Shown: piece by piece, positions 17,229 through 25,757 of the stretch
Layout of the letters: every line of letters begins with the position of its first letter
Position numbering within the stretch: the first letter of the stretch is position 1
From: Croceitalea rosinachiae
GTDB taxonomy: Bacteria; Bacteroidota; Bacteroidia; Flavobacteriales; Flavobacteriaceae
Length of the DNA stretch: 64,000 bases
Direction: 5' to 3'
NCBI RefSeq assembly: GCF_031846445.1
Contig: NZ_JAVRHR010000004.1
Span: 1 to 64,000, forward strand
Notes under the pieces: model-generated
Told to the model about the DNA's origin: nothing
The model's input: the letters and a program-made list of their open reading frames with translations, nothing else
Databases searched by the model: none
Made by a program: the position numbers and the translations under genes

Positions 17229-18119
17229 CTATTCTTTGTTTCTAGGGTGGGCAGTTAGATGTACTTTCTTCAGTTCGGCAATATTGTTATGCGTGTATAC
17301 TTGTGTGGATGCCAAACTTGAGTGACCCAATAACTCTTTCACAGCATTTAAATCAGCCCCTTTATTCAATAAGTGAGTCGCAAAGGTATGCCTAAGTATA
17401 TGCGGACTCTTTTTTATCTTAGGGGAAACCATACTAAAGTACTTATTTATAACCCTATAAACAAGTGTTTCGTATATTTTATAACCTGTTTTTGTCAAAA
17501 AAAGAAATGGTTGATTTTCATTCAAACTTATGCTCGACCTATACCATAAGTAACTAGTAAAAAGTTCGGACAATGATGGTAAGATTGGAATAATACGCTC
17601 TTTATTTCGCTTACCCAATACTTTCAAAGTAGTTTTCGTTCCATTAAAATCATCGACTTTTAAATTGATAAGTTCTGCCCTTCTCATACCTGTTGCATAC
17701 AACAACTCAATAATCAATTTATCACGTATCCCCTCAAAATCATTTTCAAACGGAATTTGCATAAGCACTTTTTCCATTTCTAATTCAGAAAAAGGAATTT
17801 CCAGTTTCTTTTGTGTTTTAAGTGCTTTATGTTTTAGAAGAGGGCTCTTGGATAATTGACCTATTTTTTGGAGAAACTTATAATAACCCTTTAAAGAAGC
17901 AATCTTTCTATTTATTGTTCGATTAGAAATTCCTTTATCCACCAAGTCAACAATCCAACTTCTGATTAAAGTATAATCAACATTATCAATCATCATAGTA
18001 TCGTAGTTGGAAGAGCAAAACGAAGTGAATTCTAAAATATCTTTTTGGTAGGCATTGACTGTATGATGCGAATAATTTTTTTCTATGGACAAATAAGAAG
18101 TAAAAGCTTCTAAAGACAT
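17229..18119 (-). CDS. xerC: Tyrosine recombinase XerC
   Basis: 296 residues with an N-terminal SAM-like core-binding domain (1-90) and a C-terminal catalytic domain. All catalytic residues are present: R146 (TGMRRAEL), K170 (GKRNKER), H240 and R243 (HILRH), H266 (LLGHSS) and the nucleophile Y275 (TQVYTH). Length and context (hpf on one side, rpsU on the other) identify it as the housekeeping recombinase that resolves chromosome dimers at dif, not a phage integrase. No dif site was recognised in this window. Confidence 0.93.
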   Translation of the reverse strand: MSLEAFTSYLSIEKNYSHHTVNAYQKDILEFTSFCSSNYDTMMIDNVDYTLIRSWIVDLVDKGISNRTINRKIASLKGYYKFLQKIGQLSKSPLLKHKALKTQKKLEIPFSELEMEKVLMQIPFENDFEGIRDKLIIELLYATGMRRAELINLKVDDFNGTKTTLKVLGKRNKERIIPILPSLSELFTSYLWYRSSISLNENQPFLFLTKTGYKIYETLVYRVINKYFSMVSPKIKKSPHILRHTFATHLLNKGADLNAVKELLGHSSLASTQVYTHNNIAELKKVHLTAHPRNKE

Positions 18120-18187
18120 ATTGTAAAGTTACAAAGTTCTTAAGTATAAGATTACCGTGATTTTTTAAAGAGCTTGGAATTTAAAAC

Positions 18188-18219
18188 AAAAAAAATCCTG
18201 TCCATAAATGAACAGGATT
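18188..18219 (-). terminator. Intrinsic terminator of rpsU
   Basis: AATCCTGT and ACAGGATT form a perfect 8-bp stem around a 10-nt loop, and on the minus strand a run of T follows. It lies 26 bp past the rpsU stop and separates it from xerC. Confidence 0.85.
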
Positions 18220-18245
18220 AATATTTTATTATGAATCTTCGGACC

Positions 18246-18440
18246 TTAAATTTCCTCTTGATCCCTAAGGCCCTGAATATACTGTGCCTTTTGAATTTCT
18301 GCTCTGCGTTGAACCGAAGGTTTTGTAAACTGTTGACGCTTGCGTAATTGACGCATTGTGCCGGTCTTATCAAACTTTCTTTTAAAACGCTTCAAAGCCC
18401 TATCGATATTTTCTCCTTCTTTTACTGGTATTATTAACAT
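18246..18440 (-). CDS. rpsU: Ribosomal protein S21
   Basis: 64 residues, basic, with MLIIPVKEGENIDRALKRFKRK at the start, the S21 signature, and a long basic helix after it. In Bacteroidetes ribosomes bS21 helps bS18 and bS6 hide the 3' end of 16S rRNA (the anti-Shine-Dalgarno). This gene has a strong Shine-Dalgarno, unlike its neighbours, fitting an autoregulation in which ribosomes lacking S21 translate rpsU preferentially. It has its own promoter and terminator. Confidence 0.96.
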   Translation of the reverse strand: MLIIPVKEGENIDRALKRFKRKFDKTGTMRQLRKRQQFTKPSVQRRAEIQKAQYIQGLRDQEEI

Positions 18441-18448
18441 TGGCTACA

Positions 18449-18457
18449 ACCTCCTTT
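18449..18457 (-). promoter_or_regulatory. Strong Shine-Dalgarno of rpsU
   Basis: AAAGGAGGT lies 8 nt upstream of the rpsU ATG and is complementary over nine positions to the standard 16S rRNA 3' end. Genes around it lack such a site. It fixes the start at 18440. Just upstream, CCGAT / ATCGG (18485-18472) can form a small hairpin at the predicted 5' end of the mRNA. Confidence 0.85.
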
Positions 18458-18489
18458 CTTTATGATTATATCCGATATGAATCGGGCTG

Positions 18490-18519
18490 CAAATATACAA
18501 ATGAATCCTTTTCAAAAAA
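18490..18519 (-). promoter_or_regulatory. rpsU promoter
   Basis: TATATTTG (18497-18490) matches TAnnTTTG exactly. A T-rich TTTTTTG run at 18519-18513 can serve as -33 element, although the TTTG itself is only 15 nt away. The start would be near 18485, giving a ~45-nt leader that contains the small hairpin and the Shine-Dalgarno. Confidence 0.6.
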
Positions 18520-18544
18520 GACTTATTTGAATTTATTTTATTTT

Positions 18545-19714
18545 CTATTGATTGGGTGACTTATATTCTTTCTTGTCAATAATAATCTTGGCCACAATTT
18601 CTTTTAAAATTTCGGAGGTTCCACCACCAATAGGTCCTAATCGACTATCACGCAGCAAACGTGCCATTGGATAATCTTCGACATAACCATAACCCCCAAG
18701 AAATTGTAAACAATTATAAATGACTGCATCTGCCATTTCAGTTGATTTCAATTTTGATATTGTGGCTTCTTTAACGGCGTATTCCCCTTTATCAAGTTTG
18801 TTTACAACACCATAGTTATAGTGTTTACAAAGGTCCATATCAGCATATAAATCAACCAAACGGTGTCGTAAAGCCTGAAATTGATTGATTGACTTACCAA
18901 ATGCTTCTCTTTCTGACATATATTGCAGCGCATAGTCTAATGCATATTCTGCTCTAGCGTGAGCATTAATGGCCATAACCAAACGCTCAAGGGCAAAGGC
19001 TTCCATAATAAATGTAAAGCCAGTACCTTCGCCGCCCATTAGGTTTTCAGTTGGCACTTTGACATTATCAAACGCTAACTCAGCAGTATCAGACGCTCTC
19101 CACCCTAATTTATTCAATTTATTTGCAGTTATTCCATCACTATTCAAGTCTACAATAAAAAGGCTAATTCCTTTATTACCAGCTTTTGGGTCTGTTTTCG
19201 CAGCAAGAATGACGTAATCACCATAAACTCCATTAGTAATAAAGGTTTTTGAACCATTGATGATATAGCAATTTTCTTGTTTGATAGCAGTAGTTCGCAT
19301 ACTTGCAACGTCACTTCCTCCAAAAGGTTCTGTGACTCCTAAACATCCTATTTTATCTCCATTTACACTGGGAATTAAGTATGCTCTCTTTTGTGATGGG
19401 TTGGCATTTTTATTTAAATGGGTCATTGCTAAATAAACATGGGCCCATATGGCCGCTGCAAAACCGCCAGAATTTATCTTCTGTAATTCTTCTAATAAAA
19501 TAACGGTATAAAAAAGGTCTAGTCCAAGTCCTTCTTCAGATTCCGGCGTCGCTAACCCAAAATACCCCATAGCAGCAAGTTTTTTCCAAATGAAACGTTC
19601 AATGGTACCAGTATTTTCCCATTTATCAATATGGGGTACAACTTCTTTTTGCAAAAAATCTTTAAGGCTATCTCTAAAAAGTTGATGTTCTTGGGTGAAG
19701 TACACGCTATTCAT
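18545..19714 (-). CDS. Acyl-CoA dehydrogenase family protein
   Basis: 389 residues of the FAD-dependent acyl-CoA dehydrogenase fold, which oxidises acyl-CoA at the alpha-beta position. Visible family blocks are the N-terminal helical region (TQEHQLFRDSLKDFLQKEV), CLGVTEPFGGSDVASM, KTFITNGVYGDYVILAAKT, and the C-terminal FLGGYGYVEDYPMARLLRD and GPIGGGTSEILKEI. Substrate length or branching cannot be read from sequence. It is 9 bp downstream of the HHH-protein gene on the same strand, so the two probably share a transcript. Confidence 0.9.
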   Translation of the reverse strand: MNSVYFTQEHQLFRDSLKDFLQKEVVPHIDKWENTGTIERFIWKKLAAMGYFGLATPESEEGLGLDLFYTVILLEELQKINSGGFAAAIWAHVYLAMTHLNKNANPSQKRAYLIPSVNGDKIGCLGVTEPFGGSDVASMRTTAIKQENCYIINGSKTFITNGVYGDYVILAAKTDPKAGNKGISLFIVDLNSDGITANKLNKLGWRASDTAELAFDNVKVPTENLMGGEGTGFTFIMEAFALERLVMAINAHARAEYALDYALQYMSEREAFGKSINQFQALRHRLVDLYADMDLCKHYNYGVVNKLDKGEYAVKEATISKLKSTEMADAVIYNCLQFLGGYGYVEDYPMARLLRDSRLGPIGGGTSEILKEIVAKIIIDKKEYKSPNQ

Positions 19715-19723
19715 AACAATTTT

Positions 19724-20599
19724 TTAAAGAGACAAATATAGGGTTATTCTATCTAGTTTTTCTTTAGGAAATCCATCGATTTCCAGTAATTGATCAAAGG
19801 AATTGATACGCCCATTAAACTCCCTCTGTTCCACTATTCTGTTTGCAACTTTATATGGAATGTAAACTAGTTTTGCTATTTCTGCTGTAGATGCAGTATT
19901 GATATTAATTTTAGTAATTATAGGTTGATTTAAAATTTGAAATCGCTTTAGTACTCTATCAGCCACTTCTTTTTCAAGACCATAAACGTCATATAGCTGC
20001 TCATTGATTATAAACCCTCCAAGTCTATCCCTGAATTTTATTATACGGGCAGAAAGTTTATCACCTATGCCATAAATAGTCTTAAGTTCTTGAGCTGTTA
20101 ACGAGTTTAAATCTTTTATAACCTTCTGAGTAGATGGAACAATTTTATTTGGAAAGGTATTGGTTTTGTTCGCTACAGACGGTTTACTTTTGTCAATCCA
20201 TTCTGGAAATTTGAAGTACGGAGATATAACGTTCAATAGCGAATCAGAAACCTTGGTGGCTTCTTGAAATTGCTTTGCAGAATTCACATAACTTTCTGTT
20301 TTTCGAAAAGTATGCAATCTGTCTATTTCTGCAGGCGACATGCCTAAAGTATAACCTTTGTAATCTGTTATAAAGTTTGGGTTAAAAGGATAGATTTTAA
20401 AGCCAGAATCTTTTGAGACAACTATTTTAAGGCTGTCTATCTTAGCTTGCTCAGCTTCATTTAAAATTACCTTGGTATTTTTATTAGAAAAAGGTTGTGA
20501 TTTTACAAAAAAATAAATTCCTTGAAAAAGAATAATAAGAAGTAATAAAAAGAGAATCCCACTTCGTTCTTGTTTATTGAACTTGAAGTGGGATTTCAT
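19724..20599 (-). CDS. Membrane-anchored helix-hairpin-helix protein, ComEA-like
   Basis: 291 residues. One N-terminal transmembrane helix (about 15-32) after a basic stretch, then a region of unknown fold, then two or three helix-hairpin-helix modules between ~165 and 291: LNSLTAQELKTIYGIGDKLS, ININTASTAEIAKLVYIPYK and FDQLLEIDGFPKEKL. The HHH_3/ComEA type usually binds DNA without sequence preference. The N-terminal anchor places the DNA-binding part in the periplasm, so a role in DNA uptake is possible but unproven. It lies 13 bp after the symporter gene and 9 bp before the dehydrogenase gene. Confidence 0.8.
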   Translation of the reverse strand: MKSHFKFNKQERSGILFLLLLIILFQGIYFFVKSQPFSNKNTKVILNEAEQAKIDSLKIVVSKDSGFKIYPFNPNFITDYKGYTLGMSPAEIDRLHTFRKTESYVNSAKQFQEATKVSDSLLNVISPYFKFPEWIDKSKPSVANKTNTFPNKIVPSTQKVIKDLNSLTAQELKTIYGIGDKLSARIIKFRDRLGGFIINEQLYDVYGLEKEVADRVLKRFQILNQPIITKININTASTAEIAKLVYIPYKVANRIVEQREFNGRINSFDQLLEIDGFPKEKLDRITLYLSL

Positions 20600-20612
20600 A
20601 TAATATCAAAAT

Positions 20613-22220
20613 TTAGTTAGCCGCCTTTATGGCATCCAAATACCTTTTTAGTTGCTTTTTAACTTCTGGAAACAAAAAGTAAAGCCCTATCATATTTGGG
20701 AATACCATGGCAAAAATCATTGCATCCGAAAATGCCCAAATAGAATCCATACTCGCTGCCGCTCCAATAATCACAAATACGCAGAATAAAAATTTATACG
20801 TCAAGTCCATAGCCTTACCTCTACCAAACAAGAATTTCCAAGATTGTAATCCATAATATGACCAGGAAATCATAGTTGAAACTGCAAATAATACTACTGC
20901 TATAGTTAAGAATATCTTAGAATAAGGAATGTATTCGGCAAACGCTTTCGATGTTATACCGGCACCTTCAAATGCTTCTCCGCCAATAAATACTACTCCC
21001 GAACCATCACCTCCATATTCAAAGAAACCTCCAAAATTGAAAATTACAATAACCAAAGCCGTCATAGTACAAATAACCACAGTATCAATAAAAGGTTCTA
21101 ATAAAGCAACCAATCCTTCGGAAGCTGAATACTTTGTTTTGACCGCAGAGTGTGCAATTGAGGCTGAACCAGCGCCAGCTTCATTTGAAAATGCAGCTCT
21201 TCTAAACCCTACCAATAACACACCTATTACACCACCAACCCCCATAGCTGTAGGATTAAAAGCTTCAGAGACAATTAGACCAATGGCGTCATCAATAAGT
21301 GAAAAATTGCTGAAAATTATATATAAACAACATAAAATATAAATCAAAGCCATGAATGGAACTACTTTTTCAGTAACAGAAGCAATTCTTTTTATTCCAC
21401 CTATTATAATAACCCCTACAACAATAGCCAAAACAACTCCAACAATAGCGCCAGCAGCAGTACTATTCCAACCAAATAATTCTTTTATTACAATTGTAGC
21501 TTGGTTCGACTGTGCGGCATTACCACCTCCAAAAGAACCCCCAATACAAAAAATAGCAAACAAAGCTGCTGCAATTTTGCCCAAAGTTTTAAATCCTCTT
21601 GATTTTAGCCCCTTACTAATGTAATACATAGGTCCACCATATACGGTTCCGTCTTCCCCTACATCACGATATTGAACACCTAGGGTACATTCAACAAATT
21701 TTGTGGACATCCCTATCAAACCGCATACAATCATCCAAAACGTTGCTCCCGGACCACCCAATGCAATCGCCAGAGCGACACCTGCAATATTTCCATTACC
21801 AACGGTACCAGAAACTGCGGTAGCTAAGGCCTGAAAATGGCTTACCTCCCCTTCTTCGCTTTCATCACGTATAGTATCCGGTAAATCACCATCTACAATA
21901 TTTACCTCCGCTTTTTCAACCCCATGACCTTCTGCACCTTCTAGATCATCATACTTTCCTCGGACTACATTAATAGCAGTCCAAAAATATCTGATGTTAG
22001 GAAAACCGAAATAAAGCGTAAAAAACAATGCACTCCCTACCAACAAAATAAGTACAAAGGGAGTCCCAGCAATTTCAAAAAATATAACACTTTCAAAAAA
22101 CGAAGATACTGGTTGAAAGGCTTGGTCAATCTTTTGGTCAAGTCCCAATTCTTCAGTTTCCTGAGCGGAAGATAGCAATGGAAACAGCATAGTGAGAATT
22201 GCAAGAAGTTTATACTTCAT
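20613..22220 (-). CDS. Alanine/glycine:cation symporter (AGCS family)
   Basis: 535 residues with about ten transmembrane helices. AGCS blocks are visible: HFQALATAVSGTVGNGNIAGVA, GTVYGGPMYYI, GGSFGGGNAAQSNQ and FRRAAFSNEAGAGSASIAHS, the sodium- and amino-acid-binding core. The start carries a signal-peptide-like segment ending in SSAQ, common in flavobacterial members. Between the first helix and the HFQAL block is an acidic loop of about 30 extra residues. It has its own promoter and is followed closely by the HHH and acyl-CoA dehydrogenase genes. Confidence 0.92.
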   Translation of the reverse strand: MKYKLLAILTMLFPLLSSAQETEELGLDQKIDQAFQPVSSFFESVIFFEIAGTPFVLILLVGSALFFTLYFGFPNIRYFWTAINVVRGKYDDLEGAEGHGVEKAEVNIVDGDLPDTIRDESEEGEVSHFQALATAVSGTVGNGNIAGVALAIALGGPGATFWMIVCGLIGMSTKFVECTLGVQYRDVGEDGTVYGGPMYYISKGLKSRGFKTLGKIAAALFAIFCIGGSFGGGNAAQSNQATIVIKELFGWNSTAAGAIVGVVLAIVVGVIIIGGIKRIASVTEKVVPFMALIYILCCLYIIFSNFSLIDDAIGLIVSEAFNPTAMGVGGVIGVLLVGFRRAAFSNEAGAGSASIAHSAVKTKYSASEGLVALLEPFIDTVVICTMTALVIVIFNFGGFFEYGGDGSGVVFIGGEAFEGAGITSKAFAEYIPYSKIFLTIAVVLFAVSTMISWSYYGLQSWKFLFGRGKAMDLTYKFLFCVFVIIGAAASMDSIWAFSDAMIFAMVFPNMIGLYFLFPEVKKQLKRYLDAIKAAN

Positions 22221-22287
22221 AATTATGTTATTTGGTTACGTTAATTTGATGTAAAGCTGACAATATCCTAAAAAAATTCAATGGAAT

Positions 22288-22316
22288 CAAATTTATTAAT
22301 TGTTAAACTAGTCCAA
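22288..22316 (-). promoter_or_regulatory. Promoter of the AGCS symporter gene
   Basis: TTG (22316-22314), 18 nt spacer, TAAATTTG (22295-22288) match the Bacteroidetes promoter. The -33 element lies inside the last codons of the upstream potassium channel gene. The leader would be about 60 nt. Confidence 0.6.
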
Positions 22317-23315
22317 CTGAAACATCTGGTTCAACTTATCAATCTGCTCTGGCCTACCCAAAACAATAACTTTCCCTTTAGATTCTAACTCAAGGTCAGC
22401 CTCAGGGTTTATGATATAACGTCCATTTGGGGTTATATACCCAATAATGGTACAACCTGTCTTTCGTCTAAGGTCTAAATCTCTTATGGAATTACAGTTC
22501 AATTGACCTTGAAAGTCTTCAATTTCAACTTCCTCTAAATTCGTGGTATGCTCTCCTTCTACCGATAATTTATCCATAAAGGTCACTAAATCTGGCATAA
22601 CAACTAATGAAGCCATGTGATCACCGCCTATTTTATCTGGCATAATGACTTTATTGGCTCCAGCAAATTCTAATTTTTTTACGGATGTTACTTGTGATGC
22701 TCTACTAATAACGAATAGGTTTTCGTTCAGCTGTCGGGCCGAGAGCACGACAAAAAGATTGACAGCATCATCAGGTAAAGCTGCTACTAAATATTGTGCC
22801 CTTTTAATTCCTGCTTCTAACAAAACCTCATCCTCATTTACATCTCCCTCAACAAAAAGCACCTCATCCTCATGTGATTCAATCAATTCTTTATCCTTTT
22901 CAATAACCACAAATGGTTTATTATAGGCTTTTAATTTTTCTGCTGCCTGTTTACCATTTCTCCCATATCCACAAACCACTACATGGTTTGATAAGCTTTT
23001 AATTTTATTTTTCACTTTCTTTTTCTTTAGAAGCTGCAGTGAATTTCTACTTAAGATATATTCTGATATGACCGAAATGGCAAAACCGAAAATAAAAACA
23101 CTACTTACAATTAAAAATACGGTAAAAATTTGTGCATTTGCATCCAATGGACGCACTTCTGCAAAACCTACCGTCGTTATGGTTATAATCGTCATATAAA
23201 CCGATTCGACCCATGAGAAATCGGCTATTAGACGATATCCCAAAACACCAACAAAAAATACCAAGAGCATTAAAGTTAATGCAATTGCAATTTTTGAACG
23301 AAATAGTTTATACAT
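22308..23315 (-). CDS. Potassium channel with RCK domain (MthK/Kch type)
   Basis: 335 residues. Two transmembrane helices (about 8-28 and 63-85) flank a pore loop with the selectivity filter TTVGFAE at 47-53, a potassium-channel variant. A Rossmann RCK/TrkA-N domain follows, with the dinucleotide loop VVVCGYGRNGKQ near 112-123, then a TrkA-C domain to the end. The architecture is that of a tetrameric, cytoplasmically gated inner-membrane channel. It follows the PspC-like gene by 2 bp. Confidence 0.9.
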   Translation of the reverse strand: MYKLFRSKIAIALTLMLLVFFVGVLGYRLIADFSWVESVYMTIITITTVGFAEVRPLDANAQIFTVFLIVSSVFIFGFAISVISEYILSRNSLQLLKKKKVKNKIKSLSNHVVVCGYGRNGKQAAEKLKAYNKPFVVIEKDKELIESHEDEVLFVEGDVNEDEVLLEAGIKRAQYLVAALPDDAVNLFVVLSARQLNENLFVISRASQVTSVKKLEFAGANKVIMPDKIGGDHMASLVVMPDLVTFMDKLSVEGEHTTNLEEVEIEDFQGQLNCNSIRDLDLRRKTGCTIIGYITPNGRYIINPEADLELESKGKVIVLGRPEQIDKLNQMFQLD

Positions 23316-23317
23316 AA

Positions 23318-23551
23318 CTATAAATCAAATACAGAAGTTCGTTTGGTATACACCAAATCTTTTATTTTCAACCAAAAAGCAATAAAAAGATATAACGCAA
23401 ATCCGAAACCAAGAGTAGCAAACGTGAGGTAAATAAAAGTAGTTCTTACTACTCTTGCACGAATACCCAAACGCTCCGCTATTCTTCTACAAACCTCAAA
23501 CCCTCTTTTTTGAAAATAATATAAGATGTCGTAAATCCAGCGCATGTTCAA
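23318..23551 (-). CDS. PspC-domain membrane protein
   Basis: 77 residues. The pattern VCRRIAERLGIRARVVRTTFIYLTF followed by a glycine-containing membrane helix (ATLGFGFALYLFIAFWL) is that of the PspC domain, found in envelope-stress proteins. It is a single-domain form with one or two short helices and no partner PspA/B here. It is wedged between DUF2851 (2 bp) and the potassium channel (2 bp), so all three are very likely co-translated. Confidence 0.8.
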   Translation of the reverse strand: MNMRWIYDILYYFQKRGFEVCRRIAERLGIRARVVRTTFIYLTFATLGFGFALYLFIAFWLKIKDLVYTKRTSVFDL

Positions 23552-23553
23552 AA

Positions 23554-24837
23554 TTAGCTAATTCGATTTAAAAGACTTGCACCTACTGCACATTTCAAAC
23601 ATTGGTTCTTACTGCAGTATTCGTTATACAATTGAATCTTTGACTGACTTTGAAGTGCATTCTTTGTTTTCTTGCCTACTTTATCGAAATTGTTAATAAT
23701 AGTATTCTTCTCAGGTTTCAAAACTGTAATCAAACTAACCAATTCATCATTAACATCTTTTCCATGTTTTTTGGCATAGCAAAATTTTAAGGGGATTATG
23801 GTATTTATAAGTAGTAGATCAATAAAGTCTTTTGATAAAGATTTTGAGCTGGAGCTCGATTCTTTTCCGAATGTGAAATGGTTATGCCAATACGAACTTG
23901 CTGATATCTTAAAAAAAGTCTGAATCTTTACTAAAGTATCAGCGTTCATTAGATCCCTAAACAAATTTTGCTGTGAACCATATAAATTTGCAATTTGAGA
24001 TAGCCGAATTGTAGGAAAATTGTGCGGTCGCAATCTAAAAAATTCAGGTTTTTGAATTTGGGTGCCTGAAAGTTTAAACTTCTTGCTCTGAAAATCAAAT
24101 TCCCTTTTAAGCTCAGAAAAATAATTATCGGTTATCTCTTCTTTATCGAACAATCCACCCATTCCAAACAAAACACTTTCAAGAGCTCTCACATCATTTT
24201 GAAGCTTACGGACTACTGAAAAATCTAAAGCCTTTGCAATTGATAAAAATGAATCTCCATTTACTTTTAATCCGAAATTCTTGAGCAACAAGGTAAATAA
24301 CACCTTTTCCCAATCATTTTTTGAATCTTTAAGTAAATCAAAAATAAGCTTAGACTTTTGCTCTAATCTTTCAAAATACAGTCGTTGGAGCAAGTTGTCA
24401 AGAATAAAATCATCAACGTCTGCAAAATCATTTTCGCAGTTAACAAATTTGTGATTGCTATTTTTAAATAGCTTTTGATAAGAATCTAAAAGATTAGGAG
24501 TGACAACGTTTTTAAGTTCTAAAGTTGGTATTTCAGTCTTATCTTTTCTGAAAACCAAAACGTCATCTTCCCAGACCACATGAAGAATAACGTTATCATA
24601 GTTACTATCGGTTTCATGACCATGGGCATACCAATCAGAAGCTTTAATGTGCATTTCTACATTGCCTGCCCATAGTTGCCCTTCAACTTCAACTTTGGCG
24701 TTGAAAAAATCAGGACCTGAACCATGGTTATGTATTCCATAATTCCAAATTACCAGAGGTTCGCCTTTTGTCGTTTTAAGCTGTTTGGGTTGAACTTTAT
24801 GGGTGTTCCATATAAAATGAAGTAAATCTTCACGCAT
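23554..24837 (-). CDS. DUF2851 family protein
   Basis: 427 residues, cytoplasmic. The N-terminal block REDLLHFIWNTHKVQPKQL, then GIHNHGSGPDFFNAKV, WAGNVEMHIKASDWYAHGH and the C-terminal Cys cluster CSKNQCLKCAVG are typical of DUF2851, a Bacteroidetes-rich family of unknown function. The CxxxxCxxC end suggests a metal or iron-sulfur site, which is inference. It begins 22 bp after the DinB-like gene and starts a tight three-gene unit with the PspC and potassium channel genes. Confidence 0.85.
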   Translation of the reverse strand: MREDLLHFIWNTHKVQPKQLKTTKGEPLVIWNYGIHNHGSGPDFFNAKVEVEGQLWAGNVEMHIKASDWYAHGHETDSNYDNVILHVVWEDDVLVFRKDKTEIPTLELKNVVTPNLLDSYQKLFKNSNHKFVNCENDFADVDDFILDNLLQRLYFERLEQKSKLIFDLLKDSKNDWEKVLFTLLLKNFGLKVNGDSFLSIAKALDFSVVRKLQNDVRALESVLFGMGGLFDKEEITDNYFSELKREFDFQSKKFKLSGTQIQKPEFFRLRPHNFPTIRLSQIANLYGSQQNLFRDLMNADTLVKIQTFFKISASSYWHNHFTFGKESSSSSKSLSKDFIDLLLINTIIPLKFCYAKKHGKDVNDELVSLITVLKPEKNTIINNFDKVGKKTKNALQSQSKIQLYNEYCSKNQCLKCAVGASLLNRIS

Positions 24838-24859
24838 TTGACTAAAATAGGAAAATTGA

Positions 24860-25369
24860 TCACCAATTACCTGCGTAACTTAAATCATCATTTGAAACTT
24901 GGCTTAAATAAGCTCTCTTAATCTTATTGATTTGACGAATATGAAGGTAATCATGAGCCAACCAATTCTCTAAAAATGTTCTAGCAGAGAGCTCTCCTAA
25001 ATCAGGATGCAAAATCTTATTGTTCCAAGAAGCATTTTTTAGACCTTTTAACCATGCGATAGAATTACTTCGTTCTTCTAAAAATTGTCGCGTAACCTTT
25101 TGAAAGTCTTTATTTAAATAATCATGCTCTAAAGGCCATGTTTTTGGACTAATAGGTTTTAGCAGGGCATTAGGTGCCTCCAAAGCATGTCTTACTCTTG
25201 CTCTAAAATCATAAACTTCCTCGTCTCGCAAATGGCAAGTGACCTCAAGCAAACACCATGAATCAGGTGACGGTCTAAACAAATGAGTTTCTTTTGTTAC
25301 AGCAACTAAAAGAGTCTCAAATACTTTTTTATGTTGCTCCAATTCGGCTATGATGAAATCAGAAAACAT
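24860..25369 (-). CDS. DinB-like metal-dependent protein
   Basis: 169 residues of the DinB/YfiT four-helix fold. The three metal-ligand histidines are visible: H46 (VTCHLRDEE), H139 and H143 (LAHDYLHIRQ). Members are thiol transferases or hydrolases, or have unknown substrates. It abuts the rhodanese gene, sharing a base at 25369, so the two form an operon. Confidence 0.85.
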   Translation of the reverse strand: MFSDFIIAELEQHKKVFETLLVAVTKETHLFRPSPDSWCLLEVTCHLRDEEVYDFRARVRHALEAPNALLKPISPKTWPLEHDYLNKDFQKVTRQFLEERSNSIAWLKGLKNASWNNKILHPDLGELSARTFLENWLAHDYLHIRQINKIKRAYLSQVSNDDLSYAGNW

Positions 25370-25680
25370 TAAGGTTCAACCACCTCACCTTCCCAATTCA
25401 TAAAACCACTTTCTAAATTATAGGCATTTTCTATACCAATACTGTTTAAAATAGCACAGGCTTGTCCGCTACGATTTCCAGAACGGCAATAGACGTAATA
25501 GTTTTTAGAAGTATCTAATTTCTGAATCTCATCCATAAAGCCCTGTCCTAAATAGATATCAATATTAGCTGAATTAGCTATATAGCCCTCTTCTACTTCT
25601 TCGGGTGTTCTAACATCTAGAACAAAAGCATTATCATCATTCTTTAATTGTTCCGCCCACTCTTCTTGAGTCAAATCCAT
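25369..25680 (-). CDS. Rhodanese-like domain protein
   Basis: 103 residues from the ATG at 25680 (MDLTQEEWAEQL). A single rhodanese domain with the active loop CRSGNRSG, catalytic Cys near residue 65, and the LDVRTPEEVEEGYI block. It likely carries or transfers sulfane sulfur in the cytoplasm. The frame stays open upstream to 25776, but that part crosses a terminator hairpin and overlaps the previous gene, so the internal ATG is preferred. Confidence 0.88.
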   Translation of the reverse strand: MDLTQEEWAEQLKNDDNAFVLDVRTPEEVEEGYIANSANIDIYLGQGFMDEIQKLDTSKNYYVYCRSGNRSGQACAILNSIGIENAYNLESGFMNWEGEVVEP

Positions 25681-25704
25681 CTTTTTTATCAAATTAAGTT
25701 TTTC

Positions 25705-25735
25705 AAAAATAAAAGTCCGAAGCAAAACTCCGGAC
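25705..25735 (-). terminator. Intrinsic terminator after the redoxin gene
   Basis: On minus GTCCGGAG pairs with CTTCGGAC (8 bp, one G-U) around a 5-nt loop, followed by TTTTATTTTT. It lies between the redoxin stop at 25758 and the rhodanese start at 25680. Confidence 0.85.
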
Positions 25736-25757
25736 CTAAAACTATTAATTTTTCTGA

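Noticed and set aside
17229..18119. Tyrosine recombinase as a phage or island integrase
   Set aside because: Length, motifs and the hpf-xerC-rpsU context mark it as housekeeping XerC; no attachment sites or cargo genes are visible.
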